Of a stretch of DNA of 17,750 bases, positions 1 through 9,030 are shown piece after piece; the first letter of the stretch is position 1; every line of letters starts with the position of its first letter. The DNA comes from Paraglomus occultum. Its lineage: Eukaryota; Glomeromycota; Glomeromycetes; Paraglomerales; Paraglomeraceae. Made by a program: the position numbers and the translations under genes. The notes below the pieces were generated by a model. That model had not been told where the DNA came from, searched no databases, and was given only the letters and a program-made list of their open reading frames with translations. The stretch lies in the NCBI GenBank assembly GCA_910592205.1, contig CAJVPJ010000739.1:1-17750 (forward strand). Reading direction: 5' to 3'.

Positions 1-153
1 TTGTTATCCCTGGCCTTTGTTTGCCTTTGTTTCTATCTATAGATATTGCAAAATTACAGCAGGGCATTGTTCTTTCAGTTATTATAAAGGCTGAGTGGTT
101 GTGTCCGACTTAGGCCAAATCCGACTTATCGAGTGAGTTTTACTGTGTATAAT

Positions 154-213
154 CAGCAGTAGATCAATGCACCGAAAAATAAAAACAGAGTCTAGTTTTT
201 ATGGAAAAAAAGG
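154..213 (+). repeat. Dispersed ~60 bp direct repeat, copy 1
   Basis: The stretch with core 'cagagtctagtttttatgg' resembles 6995-7053, which has 'cagagtttagtttttacagg', with flanking 'caatg' and A-runs also shared. The two copies are about 6.8 kb apart in the same orientation. Similarity ends just after the 'aaaaaaagg' run. It may be a fragment of a transposon end or another dispersed repeat; no coding capacity is seen. Confidence 0.6.
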
Positions 214-270
214 TAGATTATATTATATAAATAGATCCTTCCCTACAAAAGATACCAAACATATCGCTAG

Positions 271-348
271 TTATTGGATAAAATTTATCGCACGATGATT
301 TGCTTAGAAATTATTTTATTGGATAAAATCTTTCGCGTGATGATTTGC
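271..348 (+). repeat. Two tandem 33 bp copies, period 45
   Basis: 271-303 and 316-348 both begin 'ttattggataaaat' and end 'gatgatttgc', and differ at only a few internal positions around 'tcgcac/tcgcgt'. A 12 bp spacer separates them. This is a local tandem duplication; there is no evidence that it is a binding site array. Confidence 0.75.
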
Positions 349-1626
349 ATCCATCATTAAACTAGGCGCTTGTATACTTTGGGAGATAAGGATCAGCGTG
401 TTTACTCATTTTGCCTTCCGTGTTATGCAATAGCTTTGCCAGTTGCAATACTGATTAATCTGGACTTTATTCTTTGTATTCTGTATCTTTTGCAGTATAA
501 AGTAGTACGTACTTGTTTGTATGAATACTATCTAAACTTTAATTGCTAATTCGAAAATATTTGCGTAAATATAACGTCCCAGTTTATCCGTATATATTTA
601 CATAACTAGTGTAAATAAAATTTTGGCATTTTTACTTGTTTAAATTAGTAGAACTTTTAGGTCGAATAGTTTGGTTAACATGAATTAGTTTGAAGCTAAA
701 TCTCTCGGTAAGCTAAACTGCAAGAGTAAAGTTACATGTCGATAAACAACAATTATGCAACAATAAAGGCAAATATAATTGGATAATATAAATAAACTGT
801 TGACATTCTCCTTTGATAATTACCACTGTTGTCAAAGTCATAGAAAATCGTCTTTTGTCCCGTAACTTTTGTTTCAACTAATTACGTAAATGCAGTATTT
901 TTATCAAAGACTGCACACACACAGCAACTGACAAGTTGCCTGTTTGGATAAGTCTCAAAGTGTGTTTGTTTTCCACAAAAAGGGTGAACGCTCGTCGCAT
1001 AATATCATCGATACGCGGTAAAATTAAGATTTAATTACAGAAAAGTCAAATTTTCTGCTTTATTGCATTCTCTATCTGTATTCTAGTTATAAAGTGTACT
1101 ATCGCGTCTATCAAAGTTTTGCGTACGTAAATGATAATATTCAGCATGCGTAATTCATCCAGCCACAGTGCTGAAATTGAAACAGGTCAGGTTTCACTGT
1201 CCAGGCAATAATGGCTACCTACGTATTTATTTATAAGCTTTAAATAATTGGTTCTCAATATTTATTTTAATTAATAATTTGTTTATATTTTTCTAATACT
1301 CTGCCGGAAAAGGCAGCTAACTGTGAATATGCATAACTTTATTTCAGCGTCTTGTTAACCCATCCATATTGACATATGTAGAAGCACATTGTATAATTCG
1401 CAAACCTTTGAATAAAATCATATAAACTGTAATAAATCGCAAATTACGAGTTTATTCAAAAAGAGTGAGTTGCTAAAATATAAGAAATCCGTTAAAGTGT
1501 TAACATTGTAATATTGTAAATTGACTTAACTTGTATCAACATGTAATCGTACCTGCAGCCGAATTCAATCATAACTATTTTTCGGTTTAGGCAAAGCTCC
1601 AAGGAAGTAGGAGTGTGTTGGAATAT

Positions 1627-4077
1627 TTAGTCTCCTTCTCGAGACGTGATAATGGTTACGTTATGATAAACGGCATTCCACACGCTGTCTTCAGATTTAT
1701 CCGTTTTCACACATTTAATAAGCTCGTTAATATACCTCCAAAATGTCCATGCATTAGGACGCTTATCAGGATCAGCATCACAACACAACTCGGCAAGTTT
1801 TTTGTATTTTTCTGGCGCAGAATCAGGCATCGACGGTCGCAGTCCCTCACAAACACGTATCGCCAAACATTTGTCAAATGAACAATCTCTAAATGGTGGT
1901 TCACCAGTAGCAATCAAATACATGATGATACCAAATGAATACATATCCGATTTCTGAGTAAATTTGCAGGTACGGAAGACTTCTGGTGCGATAAAAGGCA
2001 AAACGCCTCGACTGATTGAATTTGACTTGCGTAACTTCACTGACTGTGAGAGACCAAGATCGCATATCAATGCTTGTATCTTACGCGTATTGCCATGAGC
2101 ATGCATAACAATGTTTCCGCCATGAAGATTACAGTGCACTAATCCCGCATAATGAATAATACGCAGATAATATGCAATATCATTCAAATGCCGTAATTTA
2201 TCCAACCACGTCAATTTGTTAATATTTTGAACCAAATAAGACAAAAGACTGCCATTGTTAGCATATTGCATGACAGTCATGTACTCTTTTGTCTCTGGAT
2301 TTTGTATGACTCCATAAATTCTAAGAAAGAAATTATTTCGATTCGGGTTTATGCACTTGGCATGGTTCCTGAACTATTAAACGAATAATTAATAGAGTCA
2401 GCTTAGATATTACTTCACTTTAATTAATACTACCGATCATTGCTTACCTCGGAAATAAATAATTCCGGCATTTCATCAAAATTTTTAAATCGTTTGAGTA
2501 CAACAGTTTGCTGCATAAACGGTACTTCTGAATAATTTCTATATTTGGCAGTATAAACTGTTCCGTAACCACCAGATCCAATCTCTTTGAATTCATAAAA
2601 GTCGTTATACTGCATGTATCTAACATGATCGTTGTTTCGTATGAAACTGTTCAGTATCGCATGTATTTCATAATAGAAAACTAAATAATATTCCCGCGTA
2701 GATGGCTTCTGAGTGATTCCAATTATCCAAATATTCTCAGGTGTTAATATTGTCGGGTATTCTTTGGTTAACTAATTTTGAGTAAATTTATAACACTGGT
2801 TAATTTAAATGCATGATACGCACTTATCGATTGCATTTGTTTACACGTGAAATAATTTACCTGATGAAAATCAAACGACTGATCGTCTTGTTTGCCAACT
2901 ATTTTTTTGAGTGTTACACGGGTCAATTCATTCCATTCTGCTATATGCGTGCATCCATGACGTAATGGCGTCATCTCTTGTAAGTTTGTTAATAGAGAAT
3001 ATTCTATCCATTGTATATACGCATCACACTTATTCTTTGTATTTCTCCACGATTCCATAATAAATGAATCCAACGTATTGTTATCCGTAGTAGTAGTCCA
3101 GTCAAGAGGTCGTGGTGCTTTACAATGATAGCAGAATGCACTTATATGACGTTTATACTTGGCTGTACATGCCAGACATAATCCACACCCCTCCTTTTCT
3201 TTTATGAGATAATACTTTCGTTCGCTTGCATTGTATGTAAATCCGATGGTAACCCAAACATCCGTGGCAAGAATATCAGGATGTTCATCACATAACTAGT
3301 GGAAATGATACATAATAATAAGTCAATAATTATTTAAACAATTCAATAAACATGGTGCATAAGTAAATAGTTTACCTCGGCATAATATAAATCGTGTGTC
3401 TCATCTGTTATTTCAAGTGGAATCAATTTAACATTCCGATCAACAGGTAGACCATAATGCAAGTATTCACTTCCATCCCCATAATCAACAATACAATCGA
3501 ATGGAATCCATTCCAAGTAGGCGTCATTTGGTGAGTTTGTTTGTAGTTGAGATTTCTTAATAAAGTCATCGAGTTGGTGATTGTTGCTAGTCCACCCATC
3601 GGATAATTGTTTATAACCACAAATGCACCACACGGGACTACATCGGAGTATTCCACATGTGGGGCAGAAGCCATATCGAGAATAACAATAGTACACGTAA
3701 AAGCGCCGATGAGCAACCATGTAATAGTTATCGTCATTAGACTTGGTAAATCCAATAATGAGGTAGTTGCGGCGAGTAAGCCAGGTGGAATATCGTCTAT
3801 ACTGACTGACATCATTATTGTACTTGTGTGTTGGAAGTGAGTATATTCTAGCAAACTCACTCACAAGTGTTGGTGTACATTCTTCATCTCTTCCAAGTAA
3901 CAGCAACATAACTTCATACTCGTGAATAGCGAAGTAGACGTTGCCAATTTGAGTGGGCTTTACGTTGGTAATTTCCTCGAATGGAATCCATTCAAGTTTA
4001 TTGTCTTCATTCACATAACAGGATTGGATCAAGTTGCCAATGGCGGGATTATTAACAGTCTCTGATGCTAACGACAT
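1627..4077 (-). CDS. Multi-module kinase-like protein, 735 aa, 4 exons
   Basis: Exons in transcript order are 4077-3376, 3295-2861, 2771-2448 and 2373-1627. All three introns are GT-AG and phase 0. The only complete kinase domain is at about residues 437-730: glycine loop 'IGSGGYGTVY' (443-452), Lys472 in 'VVLKRF', alpha-C Glu487, catalytic-loop motif 'VHCNLHGGN' (566-574), 'DLG' 592-594, 'APE' 616-618, then a full C-lobe. Asn569 stands where the HRD aspartate belongs (codon AAT at 2130-2128), so phosphotransfer is doubtful. Ahead of it lie three degenerate N-lobe modules that keep the beta4-beta5 pattern IGxT...YY(M/L)V (from 109, 252 and 397), and two Cys clusters (138,141,146,151,153; 271,274,277,289,292), each followed by 'WT...LD(D/S)FI...DAY(L/I)(E/Q)WI'. 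The family is the expanded Ser/Thr-Tyr-like kinases of Glomeromycotina (my recognition). I chose the ATG at 4077 as the first in-frame ATG; the 33 nt upstream are open but lack an ATG. A regulatory pseudokinase is the likeliest role. Confidence 0.85.
2374..2447 (-). other. Intron 3 of kinase-like gene (74 nt)
   Basis: The donor is GAG|GTAAGC and the acceptor is TTTAATAG|TTC. Joining gives 'ELFISE' to 'FRNHAKC' in phase 0, bridging alpha-C to beta4 of the kinase domain. Reading through without splicing meets stops. Confidence 0.85.
2772..2860 (-). other. Intron 2 of kinase-like gene (89 nt)
   Basis: The donor is CAG|GTAAAT and the acceptor is AAAATTAG|TTA, phase 0. It sits at the same place within its N-lobe module as introns 1 and 3 do in theirs, about 13-20 residues before the IGxT strand. 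The decayed copy near 10.4 kb retains recognisable parts of this intron. Confidence 0.8.
3296..3375 (-). other. Intron 1 of kinase-like gene (80 nt)
   Basis: The donor is GAG|GTAAAC and the acceptor is CCACTAG|TTA, phase 0. Splicing joins 'LYYAE' to 'LCDEHPDIL' and keeps the frame open for 145 further codons. Confidence 0.8.
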
Positions 4078-4416
4078 GGTAATAGTTTGAATTAGAAAAT
4101 TCTTTTCCACAAATGCTGTAATGTTAATTCACAACATTTGTGTTACATTACACATCAGGAAATGGAAACATTGGCACATGTGATATCTCTGTCGGAACAC
4201 GTCTTTTTCTCGTATCAACACATGTTTACAACAGGCAAGTCGTTTGGGTGATGGAACAGACCGATTTGCGGGAAACATACTGGTAAGTTATAAAATTATC
4301 GAAAGGAACACATTCACGAACGTTGAATGCATACAAGTTTTTATTGGAAAGAAAATTTTACGCACATATATAAATATCAGATCATGCACATACCTAAACA
4401 AATCTGACGTAAATGT
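4078..4416. other. Upstream spacer of kinase gene; possible tiny exon at 4251
   Basis: No clear TATA box is seen for the minus-strand gene. On the plus strand an ATG at 4251 opens 'MEQTDLRETYW' and runs straight into a textbook donor (TG|GTAAGT at 4283). That would make a short first exon transcribed divergently from the kinase gene, but I cannot find a convincing second exon, so this stays a suggestion. Confidence 0.25.
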
Positions 4417-4683
4417 CTATGCATATTGATATTTATCTACCAAGCTCTCCCAATTTGCTACCAGTTGATTCAATATATGTATATACTGTATATTCACCAT
4501 TGTCAGGGGTTTATTCAATATGAGTGCGGGGATTTGCATTGCTGATAGCAAACGGGGTTTGTCATCTTTTACTTGTTGTGGGTGTTGACTTTGGGCGGCC
4601 TCGTTAGTTGTGGTGGTGATGTATTCGGGCTCGCTAGCCGTACAAGAAGTAGAAGACGAAATAATATTGGTATCATCATTGTT
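4417..4683 (-). CDS. Exon-like open frame, S/T/Q/N-rich then helical C-terminus
   Basis: This is an 88-codon open frame bounded by TAA at 4684-4686 and TAG at 4417, with no suitable ATG, so it is probably a terminal exon or a frame-broken gene. It starts low-complexity (Asp/Asn/Ser/Thr, 'ITTTTNEAAQSQHPQQ') and ends in a likely amphipathic helix 'ILNQLVANWESLVDKYQYA'. The helix resembles the 'VDQLV' segments at 4928-5022 and 5833-6006. A pyrimidine-rich acceptor near 4634 on the minus strand could define its start. No family is recognised. Biased composition and a clean C-terminus favour real coding sequence. Confidence 0.45.
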   Translation of the reverse strand, partial: NNDDTNIISSSTSCTASEPEYITTTTNEAAQSQHPQQVKDDKPRLLSAMQIPALILNKPLTMVNIQYIHILNQLVANWESLVDKYQYA

Positions 4684-4704
4684 TTATTTCTGGGAAGTTT
4701 AGAA

Positions 4705-4830
4705 TCATTCATAAGATCAGGAGAGGAAGAGATGGATGAAGTAAGAGTTGGTAAAGTAAGAGTAGATAATAGATGCGAGAGTCGTTTGGTGATTAATGGG
4801 GAAGGAGAGAAGGAGGAGGTAACTGATTGT
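4705..4830 (+). repeat. Polypurine tract (polypyrimidine on minus strand)
   Basis: About 120 bp strongly enriched in G and A on the plus strand, with blocks such as 'ggagaggaagag' and 'ggggaaggagagaaggagg'. On the minus strand it lies just upstream of the exon-like frame at 4417-4683, where it could be a pyrimidine-rich leader or intron. Several minus-strand frames stay open by composition alone, so coding cannot be inferred. Confidence 0.5.
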
Positions 4831-4927
4831 TAATTTCTTGAATGGTGTTTTGGAAGTGAGAAGCAGTATTAGATTTTAATGGAGAGTGTTTGGTGATAAA
4901 ACAGTCATGTGATAGAGAATATTTATA

Positions 4928-5022
4928 TCAATCGCTGGTTAATTTGCTGACGGCGTTTATAAGTCTTGTATCTTCTTCTCGCACTATAATATTCACCAAT
5001 TGATCTACCCTTTTGCAGGTAG
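4928..5022 (-). CDS. Short exon-like fragment with 'RVDQLV' helix
   Basis: After a plausible acceptor (TTTAATAG) the frame encodes 'RVDQLVNIIVREEDTRL' and about 10 more residues before TGA at 4930-4928. The 'RVDQLV' block is also present, in frame, at the end of the exon-like piece at 5833-6006, and a looser version ends the frame at 4417. The alternative frame across the same bases is also open and basic-rich, so the assignment is uncertain. No function is recognised. Confidence 0.3.
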
Positions 5023-5138
5023 CTATTAAACACCATGCTTATGGTTGGTGCCATCTCGTTGGTATAGATATAGAATCCGAACTTTAACTACGCCTACACA
5101 TGACCAGTTCAGTTGATGTCTTCATATCTGCTGCTGAA

Positions 5139-5413
5139 TCAAATCATATCTACTTCTCGAGGTAAGAGCGTGCTAGAACACTTACTTTCTTTTTCGAGAC
5201 TGACAAGAGTTTTACACATCCATGCGCTACTAACAGAATCACCCTTTTCTGCCTCTTCAACAGGCTTGTAAATATCATTCCTAAAGTCTCTATGCATCTG
5301 GATGCTTATCAGAATCTGCGTCACGACACTGCTTGGCAAGTTTCCTGTATCCCTCTGGTGCGGGATTAGGCATATGGTCGTTGTCTGCCGCTGCATACTA
5401 AGTCTCTATTGAA
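5139..5413 (-). pseudogene. Decayed 3' end of a second kinase copy
   Basis: On the minus strand the bases align with the C-lobe end of the gene at 1627-4077. 'MPNPAPEGYRKLAKQCRDAD' corresponds to 'MPDSAPEKYKKLAELCCDAD', followed by 'DKHPDA' for 'DKRPNA'. The next codons are TAG and other stops. After a shift of frame, 'DFRNDIYKPVEEAEKGDSV' parallels 'FWRYINELIKCVKTDKSEDSV' as a tail-specific match. Catalytic motifs are absent. It lies about 1.1 kb upstream, in the transcript sense, of the apparently intact gene and in the same orientation. It is a dead paralogue fragment. Confidence 0.8.
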
Positions 5414-5604
5414 CTGCCGTCTCTGTTTTGAGATGTGTTTTGAGTGCATAAATATTCTCTGGGTATTGTATTGTGCATCTCGCCGAAGTACATACCTGTT
5501 GAATCAGGATACTGTGTGTGAATTGGAAGTGGGGCGACGAGATGGGGTAAGAGTGTAAGAATTAGAATTGACAAATAAAGAAGAAGAAAAGAATTAGTTG
5601 ACAT
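5398..5604 (-). CDS. Possible small secreted protein, or kinase relic
   Basis: A 68-residue ATG frame opens with a signal-peptide-like stretch: a polar start, then a Leu/Ile-rich core at about 6-19, then 'PHLVAP'. The remainder is polar with one Cys. An intron donor (ACAG|GTATGT) lies inside it at about residue 36. Against a secreted-protein reading, 'LPHLVAP...TQ..D...MYFG' lines up loosely with 'LPFIAP...TQKSDMYSFG' of the nearby kinase, and the frame runs into the kinase pseudogene at 5413. Degenerate kinase sequence giving a chance hydrophobic start is about as likely. Confidence 0.25.
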   Translation of the reverse strand: MSTNSFLLLYLSILILTLLPHLVAPLPIHTQYPDSTGMYFGEMHNTIPREYLCTQNTSQNRDGSSIET

Positions 5605-5832
5605 AGTGAAAGTGGTAAGGAGTTTTGCTTTTTAAAATAATATAGCCATAGACGTTTTAAGCGATCCCCGACTCCCAATATGAACAAAAAATAATTAATT
5701 TTTTTCAATTTTTTTTTAATATGTTGTACGACCACATAAACTATATTATTTTTTATCCGCATAATCGGAACGCGAGTTTCCTTATTATCAACAACAACAA
5801 CTGCCGTTTGTTATTCGTTTGAAGATACTCAC

Positions 5833-6006
5833 CAGCTGATCTACCCTTGTCACAGCGTTGGTATTCATGATACGTTGCCTGGAAGAATCGTACGTTGGAG
5901 AGTGTTGAGAGGAAATGTCATTTTTACTGTGGTTGTTATAGTTGTTATTGGATAAATGGGATTCTGAGGTCTTACTTCGTGGGCGTTGATATAAAGGGTT
6001 TTGTTC
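5833..6006 (-). CDS. Exon-like open frame, Asn/Ser-rich, ending in 'TRVDQL' at a donor
   Basis: From just after a TGA at 6009-6007 the frame is open for 58 codons: a Pro/Arg/Lys/Ser lead, then 'SNNNYNNHSKNDISSQHS', then 'TNAVTRVDQL', where a strong donor (CTG|GTGAGT, phase 0) follows. Reading on past the donor gives only 14 more residues to a TGA. No start ATG precedes the N/S-rich part, so it is either an internal exon or a 5'-truncated relic. A diverged copy of the same DNA lies at 6428-6512. No domain is recognised. Confidence 0.4.
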
Positions 6007-6427
6007 TCATACTGTATATCAGCTAAGTTGAACAAAATTGCCGACGTTAAAATCTTGCCGGCCGATAGTTTCTATGAGCAATGCTTGAAAGTATTTGTGC
6101 GTAATGTTTTGAAAATACTCGGGCTCGTATTGGTGCACCCCTTGAATGAATTTGTTGTTGACAATTTCTTTGGAATTGTCTATAACAGAGACTGTGGTCC
6201 GCGTTTGGCATTTTTTTCGTTGATTGCACATATGATCTTTCTCGTGGGCACAATTTATAACATATTCTCATTAATATTATTAACATCTTTCGATAAGCAA
6301 CACATAACACAAGCTTCCGTTTATGCATCATAAGTATACAAGCCTGTTATGCTACAATAGAATAGATCAGTAATTCAACTGTAAAAAGAAATAACCGATA
6401 AATTGTTTTTTTTTTGCGTTGTATTCA

Positions 6428-6512
6428 CAATATTCCCGCCATGGAAGAATCGTACGTTGGAGAGTTTTTGGGTTGATGGAGGGAGGAAGGGTAAATGGGA
6501 TTGCTCTGCAGG
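6428..6512 (-). repeat. Second, more decayed copy of the 5853-5960 segment
   Basis: The 24-mer 'tggaagaatcgtacgttgga'+'gagt' is identical at 5880-5903 and 6442-6465. Flanks also match: 'gtattca' on one side and 'taaatgggatt' on the other. On the minus strand the second copy retains 'SPTYDSS' but hits a stop soon after, so it is a broken duplicate of the exon-like sequence at 5833-6006. Confidence 0.75.
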
Positions 6513-7226
6513 TTAGTAATAAAAATAAAAGCGGATATTTGCGATATGATCGAACACATTACATCATAATCACTATCTGAAGATTATGAACAAGACGGCA
6601 TGACAGTTAACAAATAACAGTTAGATTTGGAAATTAACTTTAAGCTGTGCGGCAAGGAAGCGAAACGTATTTCAATAAGCAGAATAGGAAGTTAATCATG
6701 TAATATACAGTATTTATATTTATTATTTTTAGAGATTACGTCGAAGCAAATAATGATGAATCAAATTACGTTTTTGATCAAAAGTTACGCATTATGTGTG
6801 TGTTATAATTGACTAAGTTATATGATAAATAGCTAAGGACATGGTAAATAGCAGCGGACATCAAGGACAATCACAATCATACACGTTATTGTTCCGTAAT
6901 ATAATAGCAAAAGGAATATCAAGACAGAGCAACATACACAAAATTTTTTTATAAAAAGGAATACAGTATGGAGGCGAAAAAATGTGAGACGGTGCAGTTC
7001 TAGTACCAATGTACGAAAAAATAAACAGAGTTTAGTTTTTACAGGAAAAAAGGATATTGTCAGCACTGTCCGATTAAAAGTATAAGAGTGCTAATCAGAC
7101 TCACATGACGTGCGAACTTTTAGCGCGTCAGCTGTAAGTTATAACGTCCTTTGACTAATACACAATATCTAAACCGATTTCTACAAGACACGCTCCGCAA
7201 ATGCACTCATCTCTTTGTTTCAGAAC
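6513..7226. other. No supported gene; one dispersed repeat
   Basis: The sequence is AT-rich with frequent stops. Just to its left, 6019-6231 (minus) is open from an ATG for 70 codons, but the opposite strand is open too and neither resembles a family I know, so I do not call it a gene. The only structure inside this stretch is the repeat at 6995-7053. Confidence 0.5.
6995..7053 (+). repeat. Dispersed ~60 bp direct repeat, copy 2
   Basis: This is the partner of 154-213, in the same orientation, with the shared core 'cagagt(c/t)tagttttta' and the trailing A-run plus 'gg'. Similarity stops at 'aggata'. Confidence 0.6.
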
Positions 7227-7379
7227 ATGAATTTGCAAATTATATTTCCGTCAGCGGATACTAGCGAGACGGATCCTGATCAAGAAATTTTGGTTAATGT
7301 AGAAAAAAATTCCGAAAAAATAAAAGAGCTGTTGATTGTAGTCCTTACATTAATAATGATGCCAAATACGGATACATAA
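7227..7379 (+). CDS. Possible small acidic ORF or exon, 50 aa
   Basis: An ATG directly follows a splice-acceptor-like 'ctctttgtttcag' and opens 50 codons to TAA. The N-terminal part is polar and acidic ('SADTSETDPDQEILVNVEKN'), the C-terminal part hydrophobic ('KELLIVVLTLIMM'). It is either a tiny gene or the last exon of something whose earlier exons I cannot see. No family is recognised. Confidence 0.25.
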   Translation: MNLQIIFPSADTSETDPDQEILVNVEKNSEKIKELLIVVLTLIMMPNTDT

Positions 7380-7979
7380 TATTAGACAACGTCTCGAGTA
7401 TCTCGTCACAAATGTCTCTAGAATCCAACATAGTATAGCATAATTAACATGAATCTTGTACTCGTATGAGCGATGAGTTGATTATTTTTTCGGAATCTCA
7501 TACGTTTAATGCATTAATATTAATTAACCAATTTCCTTGATTCATAACACATTCACGAATAGGTTTACAGAGACGCCTTCGATAAGGAAAAAATACCGAG
7601 TAAGAGAAAATGATTTGTTTTTACGAATAAAGTCATCTTTAGCGTCAAGCAAATGAAGGCACATACAGTATTTATTCGTATATGATATAAATTACTGTGT
7701 AAGTAATTATCCGAAAGTTTGTTGGTGTTTACTTAAACTGGCAATCGAGTAAAAAGATTGCCGGAGAAACTTAAATAACAAGCCAACTACTACTAGCATA
7801 GTGCTTGTAGTTGAAGAGAGTGAGGATAAACATAGCTATAATATGATGTGGGATGGGACTTGCTATTTGGAATAATAAATGGTGGGTGACCAAAATATAA
7901 TTTTATCTCATGCTGCGATTTCATCTTCGTCAGAGTAGCAAATTTAACACATTACAAAACGAGACTGACAAAGATAGTA
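7380..7979. other. No supported gene
   Basis: AT-rich sequence with no coding pattern that I can defend on either strand, and no strong repeat. Confidence 0.5.
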
Positions 7980-9030
7980 TACGGACAGTAGGGATTTTCA
8001 AAAATAAAGTTTTTTTTTCCTATTTTACGCGAGTGGTCGGTGTGTTATTTCACTATTGTAGGTTACGTATAGTGATAGATTCATTACCCAAATCATTGAT
8101 TGTAATTAAAACGAAAGTAATGAGCATCCTAATTATGTATTTCCTTATGGAGGCACAACTATGTCTGACGGATGGATGTACGGGAGGAGAAATGAAATCA
8201 TTTTCTGAAACATGGGTTGCTTGGGACCAGACGGTAGGAGATGTTTGGGAATTATGCGCGGGAAGCAATAAAATGATAAGCGGATAGGTAAAGATTATTT
8301 TGTTGCAGCCAGTCGCAAGCATAACGCGAGATGGATGACACCAACAATCGTTAGGAGAGGACAAATCAGCATTTTGCAGAAATGCCAATAATGCCTGAAT
8401 AGAGTAGAGTGAAAATGTTCTTCTGTTTTTGGAATAACCCATTTGACCGACAAGCGATCGATATTCCATAAAAAAAATTTGCACCAGTAGAACGACTTAA
8501 ACTGGTATGTAAGTAAATAGGAGAAAGATATTTTCTTTTTAAATATGGTACGTCATGATACATTGAGGTATTGAAGCAAGTGTTAAACATATTCGATTAT
8601 TAGGATTTAATTTGCATCCGTCGCAAATTGCAATTTTTGCCGAGTCGCGTGGAGTAGTAGTAATATTTATTTGAAGACATTTGCAGAGGATAAGTAGCGT
8701 CATTATTTCTGGTTATCCATTTTGCAGATTGCGGGTATAATAAGCGTGAACAATAAGAACAGGGAACGCATGGAAATTGAGCGTAATCCTCTTCATAAAG
8801 TAAGCATAATACTTTTGTAGTTCATCGGAAGGACGCCAATATGTGGTGTTTGAAGAATCATAAGTCTGGAAAAGTGGCATTTTACATGATAGAATGGGAG
8901 GTAAAGACGACATAAATTGATGGTCATTAATAGACCATAAATTAGTAACGTTATAAAAACCATTTTGTTTTCTTGAAGAGAATCGACGGTAAATATATCG
9001 AGGACTTGAGACATTATTTTCTTCAAACTG
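7980..9030 (-). mobile_element. Degenerate Helitron relic (N-terminal part of RepHel)
   Basis: In minus-strand order, 'YWRPSDELQKYYAYF' (about 8830) gives way after a frame shift to 'FPCVPCSYCSRLLYPQSAKW' (about 8770-8710), which matches 'CVPCVFCARLLYPKKAKW' of the Helitron at 13745-16170. Next, 'RKYLSPIYLHTSLSRS' and 'YSGIIG' (8370-8550) match 'RRFLSLIFLHCSFGRS' and 'YSGVIG' there. 'ACDWLQQNNLYL' near 8290 matches 'AAEWLSKHNCYI', and a stop-riddled 'IVVPP...LGCS' piece follows near 8150. At least four frame changes and several stops are needed, so it is inactive and older than the second copy. Helicase and HUH Rep parts are not visible. Confidence 0.75.

Larger units (their letters stand above)
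1..1560. other. Gene-poor AT-rich region
   Basis: I see no convincing coding exon on either strand. Stops are frequent in all frames, and the only structure I can support is two short repeats described separately (154-213 and 271-348). The region lies downstream of the 3' end of the minus-strand kinase gene, so it should include that gene's 3' untranslated region. I could not identify a polyadenylation signal with confidence. Confidence 0.6.

Noticed and set aside
4573-4833. 86-codon plus-strand open frame, Arg/Glu-rich
   Set aside because: Starts at TTG and is generated largely by the polypurine tract; the opposite strand (4417-4683) has the better coding character.
6001-6333. 110-codon plus-strand open frame and overlapping minus-strand frames
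   Set aside because: The plus frame lacks an ATG start; both strands are open by chance-like composition and neither matches a known family.
6421-6450. 'HGGNIV' reading on the minus strand resembling the kinase catalytic loop
   Set aside because: The surrounding DNA aligns with the 5853-5960 segment, not with any kinase; the match is a short coincidence.
7910-8287. 125-codon plus-strand open frame
   Set aside because: It lies antisense to the Helitron relic, where the minus strand shows clear family motifs; composition is not protein-like and no family is recognised.
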